NCBI GenBank assembly: GCA_002356435.2
Contig: AP018040.2
Location: 124,001 to 188,000 of the forward strand
Length of the DNA stretch: 64,000 nt
DNA from: Petrimonas sp. IBARAKI
GTDB taxonomy: Bacteria > Bacteroidota > Bacteroidia > Bacteroidales > Dysgonomonadaceae
Reading direction: 5' to 3'
Below are positions 40,799 to 49,672 of the stretch, one piece after another. The notes beneath the pieces were generated by a model that searched no databases, was not told where the DNA came from, and saw only the letters and a program-made list of their open reading frames with translations. Numbering within the stretch: the first letter of the stretch is position 1; each line of letters opens with the position of its first letter. The position numbers and the translations under genes are program-made.

Positions 40799-41815
40799 TC
40801 AATTTCTTGTGGAGTTCCTGACCACCAGCTTAGTTTTAATGACTTTGCTCACGATGCCTGTCTTCTTCTCGATACCTTTTATGCGGTTTATAAGCAGGCG
40901 TGCTGCAGTTTTTCCCATCTCGAAGCCGTGCTGGTCTACGCTGGTAAGTGTAGGATCGGTCACTTCAGTAATGTATGAATTGGTAAATCCACAAACCGAT
41001 ATGTCCTGTGGAATCTTGTATCCTGCTGACTTGCAGATCTGAAGACAATAAGACGCCACCTCGTCGTTGATACAGAAAAAAGCATCGGGAACAGGAGTAA
41101 TCTTCAGCATGACAGGCACTGTTTCACGGGCAAGCTCAATGGTGTCGCATACCTGCATAAGGGATTTATCCACGGGGATATTATGATTCCGCAACGCATC
41201 TTCGTAACCCATCCTTCTGTTGTTGGCAATGGGCAGGTGTGGGTTGGAGCCAAGAAAAGCAATGCGTGTGCATCCGCTTCCGATTAGATAATCAACGGCA
41301 TTATAAGCGCCGGCGTAGTCGTCTATAACCACCTTGTCGGTATTGATCCCGGTACAGATACGGTCGAAAAATACCAAATGTGTCCCGTTGTCTATAATGT
41401 CCTGGAAGTGAGAAAACTCTTCGGTCGATTTGGATTGAGATGCCAGAATGCCCCGTACCCTCGCATCAAGAAGGGTTTCCACGCTCTTTACTTCCCGGCC
41501 GTAATTTTCGTTGGACTGGCATATGATCAGGTTATAATTCTCTTTTTCCGCTTCATCCTGAATACCGGCTATTACCGTAGAAAAAAAATAGTGCACAATT
41601 TCAGGAACAATAACGCCAATGGTATTGTTCCGATTCGTACGAAGTTGAAGCGCAAGCGTGTTAGGCTTGTATTTGTGTTTCACGGCATAGTCCCGTACAA
41701 GCTCTTTGGTTTCCTTGCTGATGGCCGGATGATTCCTTAGTGCCCGGGATACGGTTGAGGGTGATAATTTTAACTCCTTGGCAATGTCTTTCAGGGTAAT
41801 TTGTCGCTTGTCCAT
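40799..41815 (-). CDS. LacI family transcriptional regulator
   Basis: 338 residues. N-terminal helix-turn-helix and hinge: ITLKDIAKELKLSPSTVSRA and LQLRTNRNNTIGVIVPEI. The periplasmic-binding-like effector domain follows (FDRICTGINTDKVVIDDY, then CINDEVASYCLQICKSAGY). It likely senses a sugar and regulates the transporter and amylase downstream through the operator at 40746. TATATTTG (41840-41847) is its own -7 element. Confidence 0.94.
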   Translation of the reverse strand: MDKRQITLKDIAKELKLSPSTVSRALRNHPAISKETKELVRDYAVKHKYKPNTLALQLRTNRNNTIGVIVPEIVHYFFSTVIAGIQDEAEKENYNLIICQSNENYGREVKSVETLLDARVRGILASQSKSTEEFSHFQDIIDNGTHLVFFDRICTGINTDKVVIDDYAGAYNAVDYLIGSGCTRIAFLGSNPHLPIANNRRMGYEDALRNHNIPVDKSLMQVCDTIELARETVPVMLKITPVPDAFFCINDEVASYCLQICKSAGYKIPQDISVCGFTNSYITEVTDPTLTSVDQHGFEMGKTAARLLINRIKGIEKKTGIVSKVIKTKLVVRNSTRN

Positions 41816-41839
41816 ATTGTTGAGGTTTTTAAATGTCTC

Positions 41840-41847
41840 AAATATAT
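41840..41847 (-). promoter_or_regulatory. -7 promoter element of the LacI-type gene
   Basis: TATATTTG on the minus strand, 24 bases before the start codon at 41815. Confidence 0.5.
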
Positions 41848-41892
41848 GAAAAAAAGGGACCTAAACAACAAAACCCGGGAGTTTTTTCCGGC

Positions 41893-44514
41893 TTATGGTA
41901 AATATTGCAACATTGTTTCCATCGCCATCTTTAACCCATCGGCATTTTTACCTCCGGCAGTCGCAAAGTGTGGTTGGCCTCCTCCTCCTCCCTGAATATG
42001 TTTGGCTGCTTCACGTACAATGGTTCCTGCATTAAGCCCTCCTGACACTAAGTCGTCGCTCAGCATTACTGTCAGGCTTGGTTTGTTGTTGCCACCGGTT
42101 GCCGCCATAAAGGCCATGTATTCCGGAAACTCTCCTCTCAACTGAAAGGCAATATCCTTAACAATTTCGGGGGTAACCACCATACCTTCAAGCTTAAACA
42201 CCGTGACACCGTTAACGATCTCTTTTTTCTGGATAATGAGGTTCTTTAACTGTACGGTGCGCTCTTTTGTAAACGCTTCAATTTTTTGCCGCATCTCCTC
42301 GTTTTCGCTCATCAGTTTGCGTAAGCCCACCATGATTTCGGGCGCGTTACCCGACAATGCTTCTTTTATGTTTCGGAGCATGTCTTCCATCGTGTACAAA
42401 TAATCTTCGCAGCCTTTGGCAGTAACGGCTTCTATGCGGCGGACACCGGCAGCGATGGCGCTTTCACTTACGATACGGAATGTGCCGATACGCCCGGTGG
42501 AAGAGATATGTGTTCCTCCGCAAAGTTCAATGGACGACCCAAAACGGACCGTGCGAACATCGTCGCCGTATTTCTCGCCGAAAAGGGCCATGGCACCTTG
42601 TGCTCTCGCCTCATCGATGGGTACGTGGCGGTGTTCCTCAATGGTGAAATTGCTGCGGATTTTTTCGGTGACGTTCTGTTCCACGGCACGAATTTCTTCC
42701 GGGGTCATTTTCTGAAAGTGCGAGAAGTCGAACCGCAGGATTTCAGGAGAGACATACGATCCTTTTTGCTCTACATGCGTTCCCAGTACCTCACGCAGCG
42801 CCTCGTGCATCAGGTGTGTCCCGGTGTGATTGCATTCGGTTGCCGTACGCCTGGCGGTGTTTATTTTTGCTCGAAAAGAGCCTTCGATATGATGCGGCAG
42901 CTTGTTCGCCAAATGAACGGGAAGATTGTTCTCACGCTTGGTGTCGAAGATGTCGGTCCCCTCTCCATTTTCGTCGATAAGCCAGCCGCTGTCGCCTACC
43001 TGGCCCCCCATTTCGGCATAAAACGGCGACTTGGTAAGCACAATCTGGTAATATTCCTTGTTTTTCTGTTTCACTTTCCGGTAACGGATCACCTGCGTTT
43101 CGCATTCGGTCTCGTCGTAACCTACAAATTCGGCTTCGCCGTCCCGTATTTTAATCCAATCTCCCGTTTCCACGGCAGCTGCATTCCGTGCACGTTCTTT
43201 CTGTTTTTGCATTTCGGCATCAAAGCCTTTGTGGTCGACCGACATATCGTGTTCACGAAGAATAAGTTCAGTCAGGTCGAGTGGGAAGCCAAAAGTGTCG
43301 TATAGCTGAAAAGCGATCTCTCCCTCCAGTTCATTCCTGCCCGATCTCTTGTGCTCAGCAATTTCCTTGTCAAGCAAACGGATTCCGGTTTCGAGCGTTC
43401 TTAAGAACGCATTCTCTTCTTCTTTAATCACCTTTCCTAGCAGTGTCTTTTGCGTCTCCAATTCGGGATAGGCATCTCCCATAACTTCAATGAGCGTAGG
43501 CACAAGCTTATACATAAACGCTTCATGCATGTTGAGAAACGTGTATCCGTAACGGACGGCGCGGCGCAAAATACGGCGGATAACGTATCCGGCTTTGGCA
43601 TTCGATGGCAATTGGCCGTCGGTTATCGAGAAAGAAATGGTGCGAATGTGGTCGGCAATAACACGCATGGCGATGTCTTTCCGGGCATCTTTTCCATACG
43701 TCACACTTGTGATTTCTCCGATTTCAGCGATGATTGGCTGAAAAACATCGGTGTCGTAGTTCGATATTTTTCCTTGTACTGCCATTGTAAGACGCTCAAA
43801 CCCCATGCCGGTGTCGATCACTTTGGCAGGAAGCGGTTCCAGCGAACCATCGGCCTTGCGGTTGTATTGCATGAACACGAGGTTCCAGATCTCAATAACT
43901 TGAGGGTGGCTTTGGTTCACGAGCAGAAGCCCGTCTACCTTGGCTCGCTCCTCCTCGGATCGGATATCGATATGAATTTCGGAACAAGGCCCGCAAGGCC
44001 CTGTATCGCCCATTTCCCAGAAGTTATCTTTTTTGTTTCCGTCAATGATACGTTCTTTAGGCAGATATTGCAGCCAGTAACCGGCGGCCTCATTGTCGCG
44101 CTCCAGATTCTCTCCGGGGCTTCCTTCAAAAACGGTTGCGTAGAGCCGGTCCGGATCGAGTTTCAGTACCCCCACAAGATATTCCCATGCCCAGGCGATG
44201 GCTTCTTTTTTGAAATAATCGCCGAACGACCAGTTTCCCAGCATTTCAAACATCGTGTGGTGATAAGTGTCGTGTCCTACCTCTTCCAGATCGTTGTGCT
44301 TGCCGCTCACGCGCAAACATTTTTGAGAATCTGCCACCCGCGGATATTTAACAGGGGCGTTACCCAGAATAATATCTTTAAACTGATTCATGCCGGCATT
44401 GGTAAACATCAGCGTAGGGTCGTCCTTAATCACCATCGGAGCCGAAGGCACAACCTGGTGGTCCTTGGATGCAAAAAAATCTTTAAACGATTGGCGAATT
44501 TCTTTTGAAGTCAT
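41893..44514 (-). CDS. alaS: Alanine-tRNA ligase
   Basis: 873 residues from [20 protein letters not shown]. Class II synthetase motifs: the aminoacylation core with [31 protein letters not shown] and [13 protein letters not shown]; the editing domain carries [15 protein letters not shown] (HxxxH) and the metal-binding [12 protein letters not shown] (Cys-x-x-x-His). The C-terminal C-Ala domain ends with [16 protein letters not shown]. The ATG at 44512-44514 is favoured because the upstream 21 residues are unrelated to AlaRS and cross the promoter of the divergent gene. Confidence 0.97.
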   Translation of the reverse strand: MTSKEIRQSFKDFFASKDHQVVPSAPMVIKDDPTLMFTNAGMNQFKDIILGNAPVKYPRVADSQKCLRVSGKHNDLEEVGHDTYHHTMFEMLGNWSFGDYFKKEAIAWAWEYLVGVLKLDPDRLYATVFEGSPGENLERDNEAAGYWLQYLPKERIIDGNKKDNFWEMGDTGPCGPCSEIHIDIRSEEERAKVDGLLLVNQSHPQVIEIWNLVFMQYNRKADGSLEPLPAKVIDTGMGFERLTMAVQGKISNYDTDVFQPIIAEIGEITSVTYGKDARKDIAMRVIADHIRTISFSITDGQLPSNAKAGYVIRRILRRAVRYGYTFLNMHEAFMYKLVPTLIEVMGDAYPELETQKTLLGKVIKEEENAFLRTLETGIRLLDKEIAEHKRSGRNELEGEIAFQLYDTFGFPLDLTELILREHDMSVDHKGFDAEMQKQKERARNAAAVETGDWIKIRDGEAEFVGYDETECETQVIRYRKVKQKNKEYYQIVLTKSPFYAEMGGQVGDSGWLIDENGEGTDIFDTKRENNLPVHLANKLPHHIEGSFRAKINTARRTATECNHTGTHLMHEALREVLGTHVEQKGSYVSPEILRFDFSHFQKMTPEEIRAVEQNVTEKIRSNFTIEEHRHVPIDEARAQGAMALFGEKYGDDVRTVRFGSSIELCGGTHISSTGRIGTFRIVSESAIAAGVRRIEAVTAKGCEDYLYTMEDMLRNIKEALSGNAPEIMVGLRKLMSENEEMRQKIEAFTKERTVQLKNLIIQKKEIVNGVTVFKLEGMVVTPEIVKDIAFQLRGEFPEYMAFMAATGGNNKPSLTVMLSDDLVSGGLNAGTIVREAAKHIQGGGGGQPHFATAGGKNADGLKMAMETMLQYLP

Positions 44515-44574
44515 ATACGGGTTTCGAGTTTTTTGAATTTCGAGCGGGAAATTCGAAGTTTTGTTTTTGAGGTG

Positions 44575-44582
44575 CAAAGATA
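44575..44582 (-). promoter_or_regulatory. -7 promoter element of alaS
   Basis: TATCTTTG on the minus strand, about 60 bases upstream of alaS and divergent from the MerR-type promoter at 44638. Confidence 0.5.
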
Positions 44583-44637
44583 CAATTTTCTTGCGTCAAA
44601 ACATGAGCAAAAATCATTGTCTTTTGATTCTAATTTG

Positions 44638-44645
44638 TATCTTTG
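44638..44645 (+). promoter_or_regulatory. -7 promoter element of the MerR-type gene
   Basis: TATCTTTG with TTG at 44617-44619 as the likely -33 box (18-base spacing). It lies 26 bases before the ATG at 44672 and excludes upstream start codons. Confidence 0.6.
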
Positions 44646-44671
44646 TCAAGGTTCAAAACTTTGGTAAAGAA

Positions 44672-45064
44672 ATGGGCAAGCGAAGGAAACCAATCCAGTT
44701 CAACGATAAACGGCTTTACTATTCCATTCAGGAGGTGGCGGATCATTTTGCTGTAAATGTCTCGCTGTTAAGGTTCTGGGAGAAAGAGTTCGAAAATATT
44801 AACCCGAAAAAGACGGCCGGAGGAACACGCCAATACACCCGGGAGGACATTCAACAGGTGGAGATTGTGCATCACCTGGTAAAAGAGAAGGGATTGACGC
44901 TGGAAGGTGCGCGCCAGTCGCTGAAGTCGAAAAAAGACGATGAGGTTAAGCGTGTGGAAGCGTTGGAAAAACTTAAGGAAATAAAGAAGGATCTGCTCTC
45001 GCTGGAAGAAGAGTTTGACCGGCTTCACGAGCAGCAAAAATACAGCAAAACGGAAATAGAATGA
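44672..45064 (+). CDS. MerR family transcriptional regulator
   Basis: 130 residues from MGKRRKPIQFNDKRLYYSIQ. The MerR winged-helix is YYSIQEVADHFAVNVSLLRF then WEKEFENINPKKTAGGTRQY, followed by IQQVEIVHHLVKEKGLTLEG and a C-terminal coiled coil (EALEKLKEIKKDLLSLEEEF) without a metal- or drug-binding domain. This short form is widespread in Bacteroidota and its role is not known. The start is chosen after the promoter at 44638. It overlaps the next gene by 4 bases. Confidence 0.9.
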   Translation: MGKRRKPIQFNDKRLYYSIQEVADHFAVNVSLLRFWEKEFENINPKKTAGGTRQYTREDIQQVEIVHHLVKEKGLTLEGARQSLKSKKDDEVKRVEALEKLKEIKKDLLSLEEEFDRLHEQQKYSKTEIE

Positions 45065-46227
45065 GGGTAAAGAAAGTACTTTTTATTGCGGCATTACTCT
45101 TTTTCTCTTTTAATCTACCGGCACAAACCGTTAAAGCAGGGGCCGAATTGACCGGAGCATATCTCCCGCTCATCCAGGAGAAACGGGTGGCGGTTATGAC
45201 CAATCAAACCGGAAGGGTAGGGGACGAACATCTGGTGGATTTACTTATCCGGAATAAAGTTGACCTGGTTGGAATTTTCTCCCCCGAACACGGGTTTCGT
45301 GGAACGGCCGATGCGGGGGAGCACGTGGCAAGCTCGGTTGATGAGAAAACGGGAGTTCCTGTGTGGTCGCTATACGGTGGTGGAGGCGGTAAGCCATCTG
45401 CCGATAAGATGAGAACATTCGATGTGCTTCTTTTCGACCTTCAGGATGTCGGATTACGGTTTTACACCTACTATGCCAGTATGGCTCGTTTAATGGATGC
45501 CTGTGCTGAACTCAGTAAGAAAATGATCGTACTCGACCGTCCCAACCCAAATGGATTTTATGTGGATGGGCCGATTTTGGATATGAAACACAAGTCAGGT
45601 GTAGGGTGGTTGCCCATCCCCGTGGTTCACGGAATGACGCTGGGTGAGCTCGCCCTGATGATTAACGGCGAAAAATGGTTGCCCCAAGGCCGGATTTGCG
45701 ATGTGACTGTTATCCCTTGTGAAAATTATACGCATCAGACAAAATACGAATTACCCGTAGCCCCTTCTCCCAACCTGCCAAATACCCAGTCCATTTATCT
45801 TTATCCTTCCACCTGCCTTTTCGAAGGCACAGTCATGAGCTTGGGCCGTGGAACCTCTTTTCCATTCCAGGCCTACGGGCATCCGAACTTCAAAGGCTCA
45901 GGTTTTTCCTTTACTCCCCGCAGCGTTCCGGGAGCTAAGAACCCGCCGTTGCTCAACAGAAAATGTTACGGTGTGGACCTCCGGAATGTTTCGTACGAAC
46001 AGATCTGGGAATACGGTTTCGATCTCTCCTACGTTATCGATGCCTATGAAAACCTGAAAATGGGCGATAAATTTTTCACCAACTTTTTTGAAAAATTAGT
46101 GGGAGTGGATTATATCCGTCAGGATATTATTGCCGGAAAATCCGCTCGGGAAATAAAAGAGAAATGGTTTTGTGACGTATTGAGGTTTAAGCAGCAACGG
46201 CGCCCTTATCTGTTATACGAAGAATGA
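45061..46227 (+). CDS. DUF1343 / NamZ-like exo-beta-N-acetylmuramidase
   Basis: 388 residues with a Sec signal peptide (FIAALLFFSFNLPAQ). The DUF1343 core contains KRVAVMTNQTGRVGDEHLVD, GIFSPEHGFRGTADAGEHV, LLFDLQDVGLRFYTYYASM, VVHGMTLGELALMINGEKWL and STCLFEGTVMSLGRGTSFPF. The glutamate in SPEHG and the adjacent motifs match NamZ-type glycosidases that remove N-acetylmuramic acid from the non-reducing end of peptidoglycan fragments. It would act in the periplasm in cell-wall turnover or scavenging. Start overlaps the MerR-type stop (ATGA), an unusual pairing. Confidence 0.9.
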   Translation: MRVKKVLFIAALLFFSFNLPAQTVKAGAELTGAYLPLIQEKRVAVMTNQTGRVGDEHLVDLLIRNKVDLVGIFSPEHGFRGTADAGEHVASSVDEKTGVPVWSLYGGGGGKPSADKMRTFDVLLFDLQDVGLRFYTYYASMARLMDACAELSKKMIVLDRPNPNGFYVDGPILDMKHKSGVGWLPIPVVHGMTLGELALMINGEKWLPQGRICDVTVIPCENYTHQTKYELPVAPSPNLPNTQSIYLYPSTCLFEGTVMSLGRGTSFPFQAYGHPNFKGSGFSFTPRSVPGAKNPPLLNRKCYGVDLRNVSYEQIWEYGFDLSYVIDAYENLKMGDKFFTNFFEKLVGVDYIRQDIIAGKSAREIKEKWFCDVLRFKQQRRPYLLYEE

Positions 46228-46308
46228 TAGGTTTTTGAGGATTTAGGTAGAAATTGGCTTTAGATCCGAAAACCCTGCCCCGAGATCTCAAATTCGAAAT
46301 AGTTTTTA

Positions 46309-46316
46309 TACTTTTG
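46309..46316 (+). promoter_or_regulatory. -7 promoter element of ppa
   Basis: TACTTTTG, 17 bases before the ATG at 46334. Confidence 0.5.
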
Positions 46317-46333
46317 TAAATAAAAGATAATTT

Positions 46334-46999
46334 ATGGTTGATAAACTTTCAGACCCGATTGGCCGATTGATGGGATTGCGGTACAAATCTCATCCGTGGC
46401 ACGGCATTTCTATCGGTGATCATGCTCCCGAAGAGGTGACGGCATTTATTGAGGTAGTTCCTACCGATACGGTAAAATACGAAATAGATAAAATAAGCGG
46501 ATACCTGCGGGTGGATCGGCCACAAAAATTTTCAAATGTAGTTCCCGCTCTGTACGGATTTATTCCACAAACCTATTGTGGAAAACGAGTAGGCGACTTC
46601 TGCAACAAAAAGACCGGAAGGACAGACATCCTGGGTGACGGAGACCCTATGGATATTTGCGTGTTAACGGAAAAAGACCTCTCACACGGCGACTTGCTGG
46701 TAAATGCTATTCCGATCGGAGGTTTTCGGATGATCGACGGTAATCAGGCAGACGATAAGATAATCGCCATCCTGAAGAACGATACCGTTTACGGACATTA
46801 CGACAATATCGATGATGTTCCCAAAATTGTTATTCAACGCCTGGAACACTATTTCCTTACTTACAAGGATATGCCGGGCGAAGACCGCAACACCGAGATC
46901 ACCCATGTTTACGGACGCGATGAGGCCCTGGAGGTTATCCGCTATGCTGTTCAAGACTATAACGAGCGGTTCGAAAATATTGGGTTGATCCTGTCTTGA
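46334..46999 (+). CDS. ppa: Inorganic pyrophosphatase (family I)
   Basis: 221 residues. Active-site motif DILGDGDPMDICVLTE (D-x-D-P-x-D) with the upstream YGFIPQTYCGK segment, characteristic of soluble family I pyrophosphatases. Extra N-terminal residues (about 1-40, PWHGISIGDHAPEEVTAFIE) are typical of the Bacteroidota version. It hydrolyses PPi to drive biosynthesis. A GC-rich, potentially structured region follows. Confidence 0.93.
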   Translation: MVDKLSDPIGRLMGLRYKSHPWHGISIGDHAPEEVTAFIEVVPTDTVKYEIDKISGYLRVDRPQKFSNVVPALYGFIPQTYCGKRVGDFCNKKTGRTDILGDGDPMDICVLTEKDLSHGDLLVNAIPIGGFRMIDGNQADDKIIAILKNDTVYGHYDNIDDVPKIVIQRLEHYFLTYKDMPGEDRNTEITHVYGRDEALEVIRYAVQDYNERFENIGLILS

Positions 47000-47214
47000 C
47001 CTGCCGCGTTTTGCGCTTTCTGTTAACTCCCGCCCTTCAGGGACGGAGCAGTGAATCCTTCCGTTAACCGGGATTCCTGAACATACCGTGAATTTCGCTA
47101 AACGGGCTCTTTGCCGGTGCTCAGCCTGACAGCCGGCCTGGGAAGAGGTGCCCGAAGGAACTTGTATAGATATACCGGGTGAGAAATGAATGTGAACTTT
47201 TTAAAACTTATCCT
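47000..47214 (+). other. GC-rich, hairpin-rich intergenic region upstream of the DUF1080 gene
   Basis: No gene. In contrast to the AT-rich gaps elsewhere it is visibly GC-rich up to about 47160. Potential stems are CTCC-cg-CCC with GGG-ac-GGAG (47027-47048, TTCA loop), GAATCC/GGATTC (47053-47076), CCGT/ACGG (47086-47105) and GCCGG/CCGGC (47113-47137). It may be a structured leader RNA or the remnant of an element; I do not recognise a known riboswitch. Confidence 0.4.
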
Positions 47215-48285
47215 ATGAAATCATTAACAACTTTAACTTTAACTTTATTGTTAGTCATTGCGCCGGGATGTTTTTGGACCTCGTGCAGTGAAAAGAAACT
47301 GGACTCGGGTGTTGCTGTTCCTCAAAACGATGTTTCTTCCTATCTGGGACAATGGACTTTCGATTTCGGTCAGCGATCCGTGGGGTGGCTGCAGGTGAGG
47401 CAGGAAGAAGGTTATTTGGATGCTGACCTGATGTGGGGTGGCGGAGGTGTTTTTTATGGGTTGCCTTATGTTTATGTTGCAGGAGGAGACCTCTACCTGG
47501 GACGAAATTCCCGAAGCACAGTTCTGACCAGAGATGCTGAAGGCCAACCGCTGTTATCGAGAAGCTATCCTGCCTGGATTGAGCTGACAAGGGAAGGGGA
47601 CAGTATTTCGGGCTACTATTTAAGCCCGAAGGTTGATGGAACCGGACTTGATTCGATTTACATAAGAGGAGCTAAATTACCCGAGATGCAGCTTGCACCG
47701 GACCTGAGCAAGTTGAGTTTCGGAGAACCTGTACGGTTAATCAGGAACAACGGCGACCTAACCGGATGGAGGCTGATAGAAGAAGACCTGAAGAACGGCT
47801 GGACAATGAATGACGGTGTGCTTACGAATAATCCGGTTCAAACAGAAGGAGAGGAACATATCCGTTACGGAAATCTCCGTACGGAGGATGTGTATGAGGA
47901 TTTTAACCTTAAGCTTGAGGTTAATGCCCCTCGGGGAAGCAACAGCGGGGTATACCTCCGCGGGATGTACGAGGTGCAGGTGGCAGACTCCTACGATAGG
48001 CCTCTCGACTGGGGCGGCAGTATGGGTGCTATATTTACCAGAATCACTCCTACGGTTAAGGCTGAAAAACCGGCCGGAGAATGGCAGGATCTAGACATTA
48101 CGCTATACAAGCGTCACATTACCGTTAAATTAAACGGAGTAACCATTATCGAAAATCAACCCGTGTATGGGGCAACCGGCGGGGCTATCCAATCGGATAT
48201 TACCGCTCCGGGCCCGATCTATCTTCAGGGAGATCATACAGCTATTTCTTACAGGAACATAGTGTTGACTCCCATAATCAATTGA
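47215..48285 (+). CDS. DUF1080 protein (3-keto-glycoside hydrolase-like)
   Basis: 356 residues. The start at 47215 (MKSLTTLTLTLLLVIAPGCF) gives a signal peptide and probable lipidation Cys; the upstream GTG is unlikely. The N-terminal module (about 40-165: YLGQWTFDFGQRSVGWLQV) is a beta-rich domain. The C-terminal DUF1080 concanavalin-like module contains GWTMNDGVLTNNP, FNLKLEVNAPRGSNSGVYLR, MYEVQVADSYDRPLDWGGSM and QPVYGATGGAIQSDITAPGP. The Pfam family is 3-keto-disaccharide hydrolase, cleaving 3-keto-glycosides. The oxidoreductase gene 22 bases downstream would supply the keto sugar. Periplasmic. Confidence 0.9.
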   Translation: MKSLTTLTLTLLLVIAPGCFWTSCSEKKLDSGVAVPQNDVSSYLGQWTFDFGQRSVGWLQVRQEEGYLDADLMWGGGGVFYGLPYVYVAGGDLYLGRNSRSTVLTRDAEGQPLLSRSYPAWIELTREGDSISGYYLSPKVDGTGLDSIYIRGAKLPEMQLAPDLSKLSFGEPVRLIRNNGDLTGWRLIEEDLKNGWTMNDGVLTNNPVQTEGEEHIRYGNLRTEDVYEDFNLKLEVNAPRGSNSGVYLRGMYEVQVADSYDRPLDWGGSMGAIFTRITPTVKAEKPAGEWQDLDITLYKRHITVKLNGVTIIENQPVYGATGGAIQSDITAPGPIYLQGDHTAISYRNIVLTPIIN

Positions 48286-48307
48286 TCGTTAATAAATATC
48301 TTTTGTC

Positions 48308-49666
48308 ATGAAATCAGAAAACTCAAAAAGAATCAGTCGGAGAGAGTTTATTGGAACCTCTGCCTTGGCCATTGGCGGACTGACCCTTGTTCCGGCTCAT
48401 GCTGTCACCGGACTGGGGCATGTGGCCCCGAGCGATAAGCTGAACGTTGCAGGAATTGGAATTGGTGGAATGGGAAGCGGCGACCTGGAGGATGTAGCCA
48501 AAACAGAAAATATTGTGGCACTCTGCGACGTTGATTGGAGCAGTCAGGTGGAAAATGTATTTAAGCTCTACCCGAAAGCCCAAAGATACAAGGACTATCG
48601 TGTAATGCTGGACCGGGAAAAGGATATCGACGCAGTTATCGTTGCCACACCCGACCACACACACGCTGTTATCAGCATGGAAGCCATCAGGAGGGGTAAG
48701 CACGTTTACACGGAGAAGCCCTTGACACATACGGTGTATGAGGCAAGAATGCTGACGGAGGCAGCTCGCAAGCATAACGTGGCTACTCAGATGGGAAATC
48801 AGGGACAAGCCGGTGACGGCCCGCGAAGATTGCAGGAGATGATTCACGATGGAGCCATCGGGGCTATTGAGGAGGTCCATGTGTGGACCGATCGACCCAA
48901 CCGGGGATTATCCGATACATACTGGCCGCAAGGAGTAAAACGCCCGGAAGATATGCCTCCGGTACCTGAAACCCTTGACTGGGATTTGTTTACAGGACCG
49001 GCGCCGTTACGTCCGTATCATCCTTCTTATCATCCTTTCAGGTGGCGCGGATGGCTAGATTACGGCACTGGAGCGCTTGGGGATATCGGCTGTCACTCCT
49101 TCGATTCGATATTCAGGATACTGAAGCTGAAATACCCCATAAGCATTCAAGGCACTTCCACACTGGTTAACGGAGACTCTTTCCCGCTAGGATCCATGGT
49201 TACTTATGATTTTCCCGCTCGGGGAGATATGCCTCCGCTACGCCTGAGCTGGTACGACGGAGGATTACGCCCTCCCCGCCTGGCCGAAATAGTGCCCGGT
49301 GTCGAAATGGGAGCGGGAGGGGTGCTCTATGTAGGCACTAAAGGAGTGATACTGGGTGACCGACTCTTGCCTCAGTCATTGGATGATACCTACAAAAGAC
49401 CGGAGCCGTATCTTAAATCTTCGCCCGGTCATCGTCAGGAGTGGATCCTTGCGTGTAAAGGGGGTGATCCTGCCGGATCGAATTTTGACTGGGCAGGGCC
49501 GCTGACCGAAACCGTGTTGCTGGGAAATATCGCATTAAGGCCTGAATTGAGAGAGAAGATGAGCTATCAGAGCCTGAATTTCGATCCAGAAACACTTTCG
49601 TTCCCCAACATGCCGGAGGCAGATCAGTTCCTGCATTATGAATACAGGAGCGGGTGGACACTCTGA
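48308..49666 (+). CDS. Gfo/Idh/MocA family oxidoreductase, Tat-exported
   Basis: 452 residues. The N-terminus RISRREFIGTSALAIGGLTL is a Tat signal (RRxF), so it folds with its cofactor before export. The Rossmann loop is GIGIGGMGSGDLEDVA, followed by VALCDVDWSSQ and ATPDHTHAVISMEAIRRGKH with VYTEKPLTHTVYEARML; the EKP Lys is the usual catalytic residue. It likely oxidises a sugar C3 hydroxyl with tightly bound NAD(P). Paired with the DUF1080 gene, it forms the two-gene core of the oxidative glycoside cleavage route recently described in Bacteroides. The substrate here is not indicated. Confidence 0.92.
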   Translation: MKSENSKRISRREFIGTSALAIGGLTLVPAHAVTGLGHVAPSDKLNVAGIGIGGMGSGDLEDVAKTENIVALCDVDWSSQVENVFKLYPKAQRYKDYRVMLDREKDIDAVIVATPDHTHAVISMEAIRRGKHVYTEKPLTHTVYEARMLTEAARKHNVATQMGNQGQAGDGPRRLQEMIHDGAIGAIEEVHVWTDRPNRGLSDTYWPQGVKRPEDMPPVPETLDWDLFTGPAPLRPYHPSYHPFRWRGWLDYGTGALGDIGCHSFDSIFRILKLKYPISIQGTSTLVNGDSFPLGSMVTYDFPARGDMPPLRLSWYDGGLRPPRLAEIVPGVEMGAGGVLYVGTKGVILGDRLLPQSLDDTYKRPEPYLKSSPGHRQEWILACKGGDPAGSNFDWAGPLTETVLLGNIALRPELREKMSYQSLNFDPETLSFPNMPEADQFLHYEYRSGWTL

Positions 49667-49672
49667 ACGTTG

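Noticed and set aside
47000-47214. Cobalamin riboswitch
   Set aside because: GGTGC and GCCTG-like strings occur, but the conserved B12 box (about GCCACTG) was not found, and the downstream genes have no B12 link.
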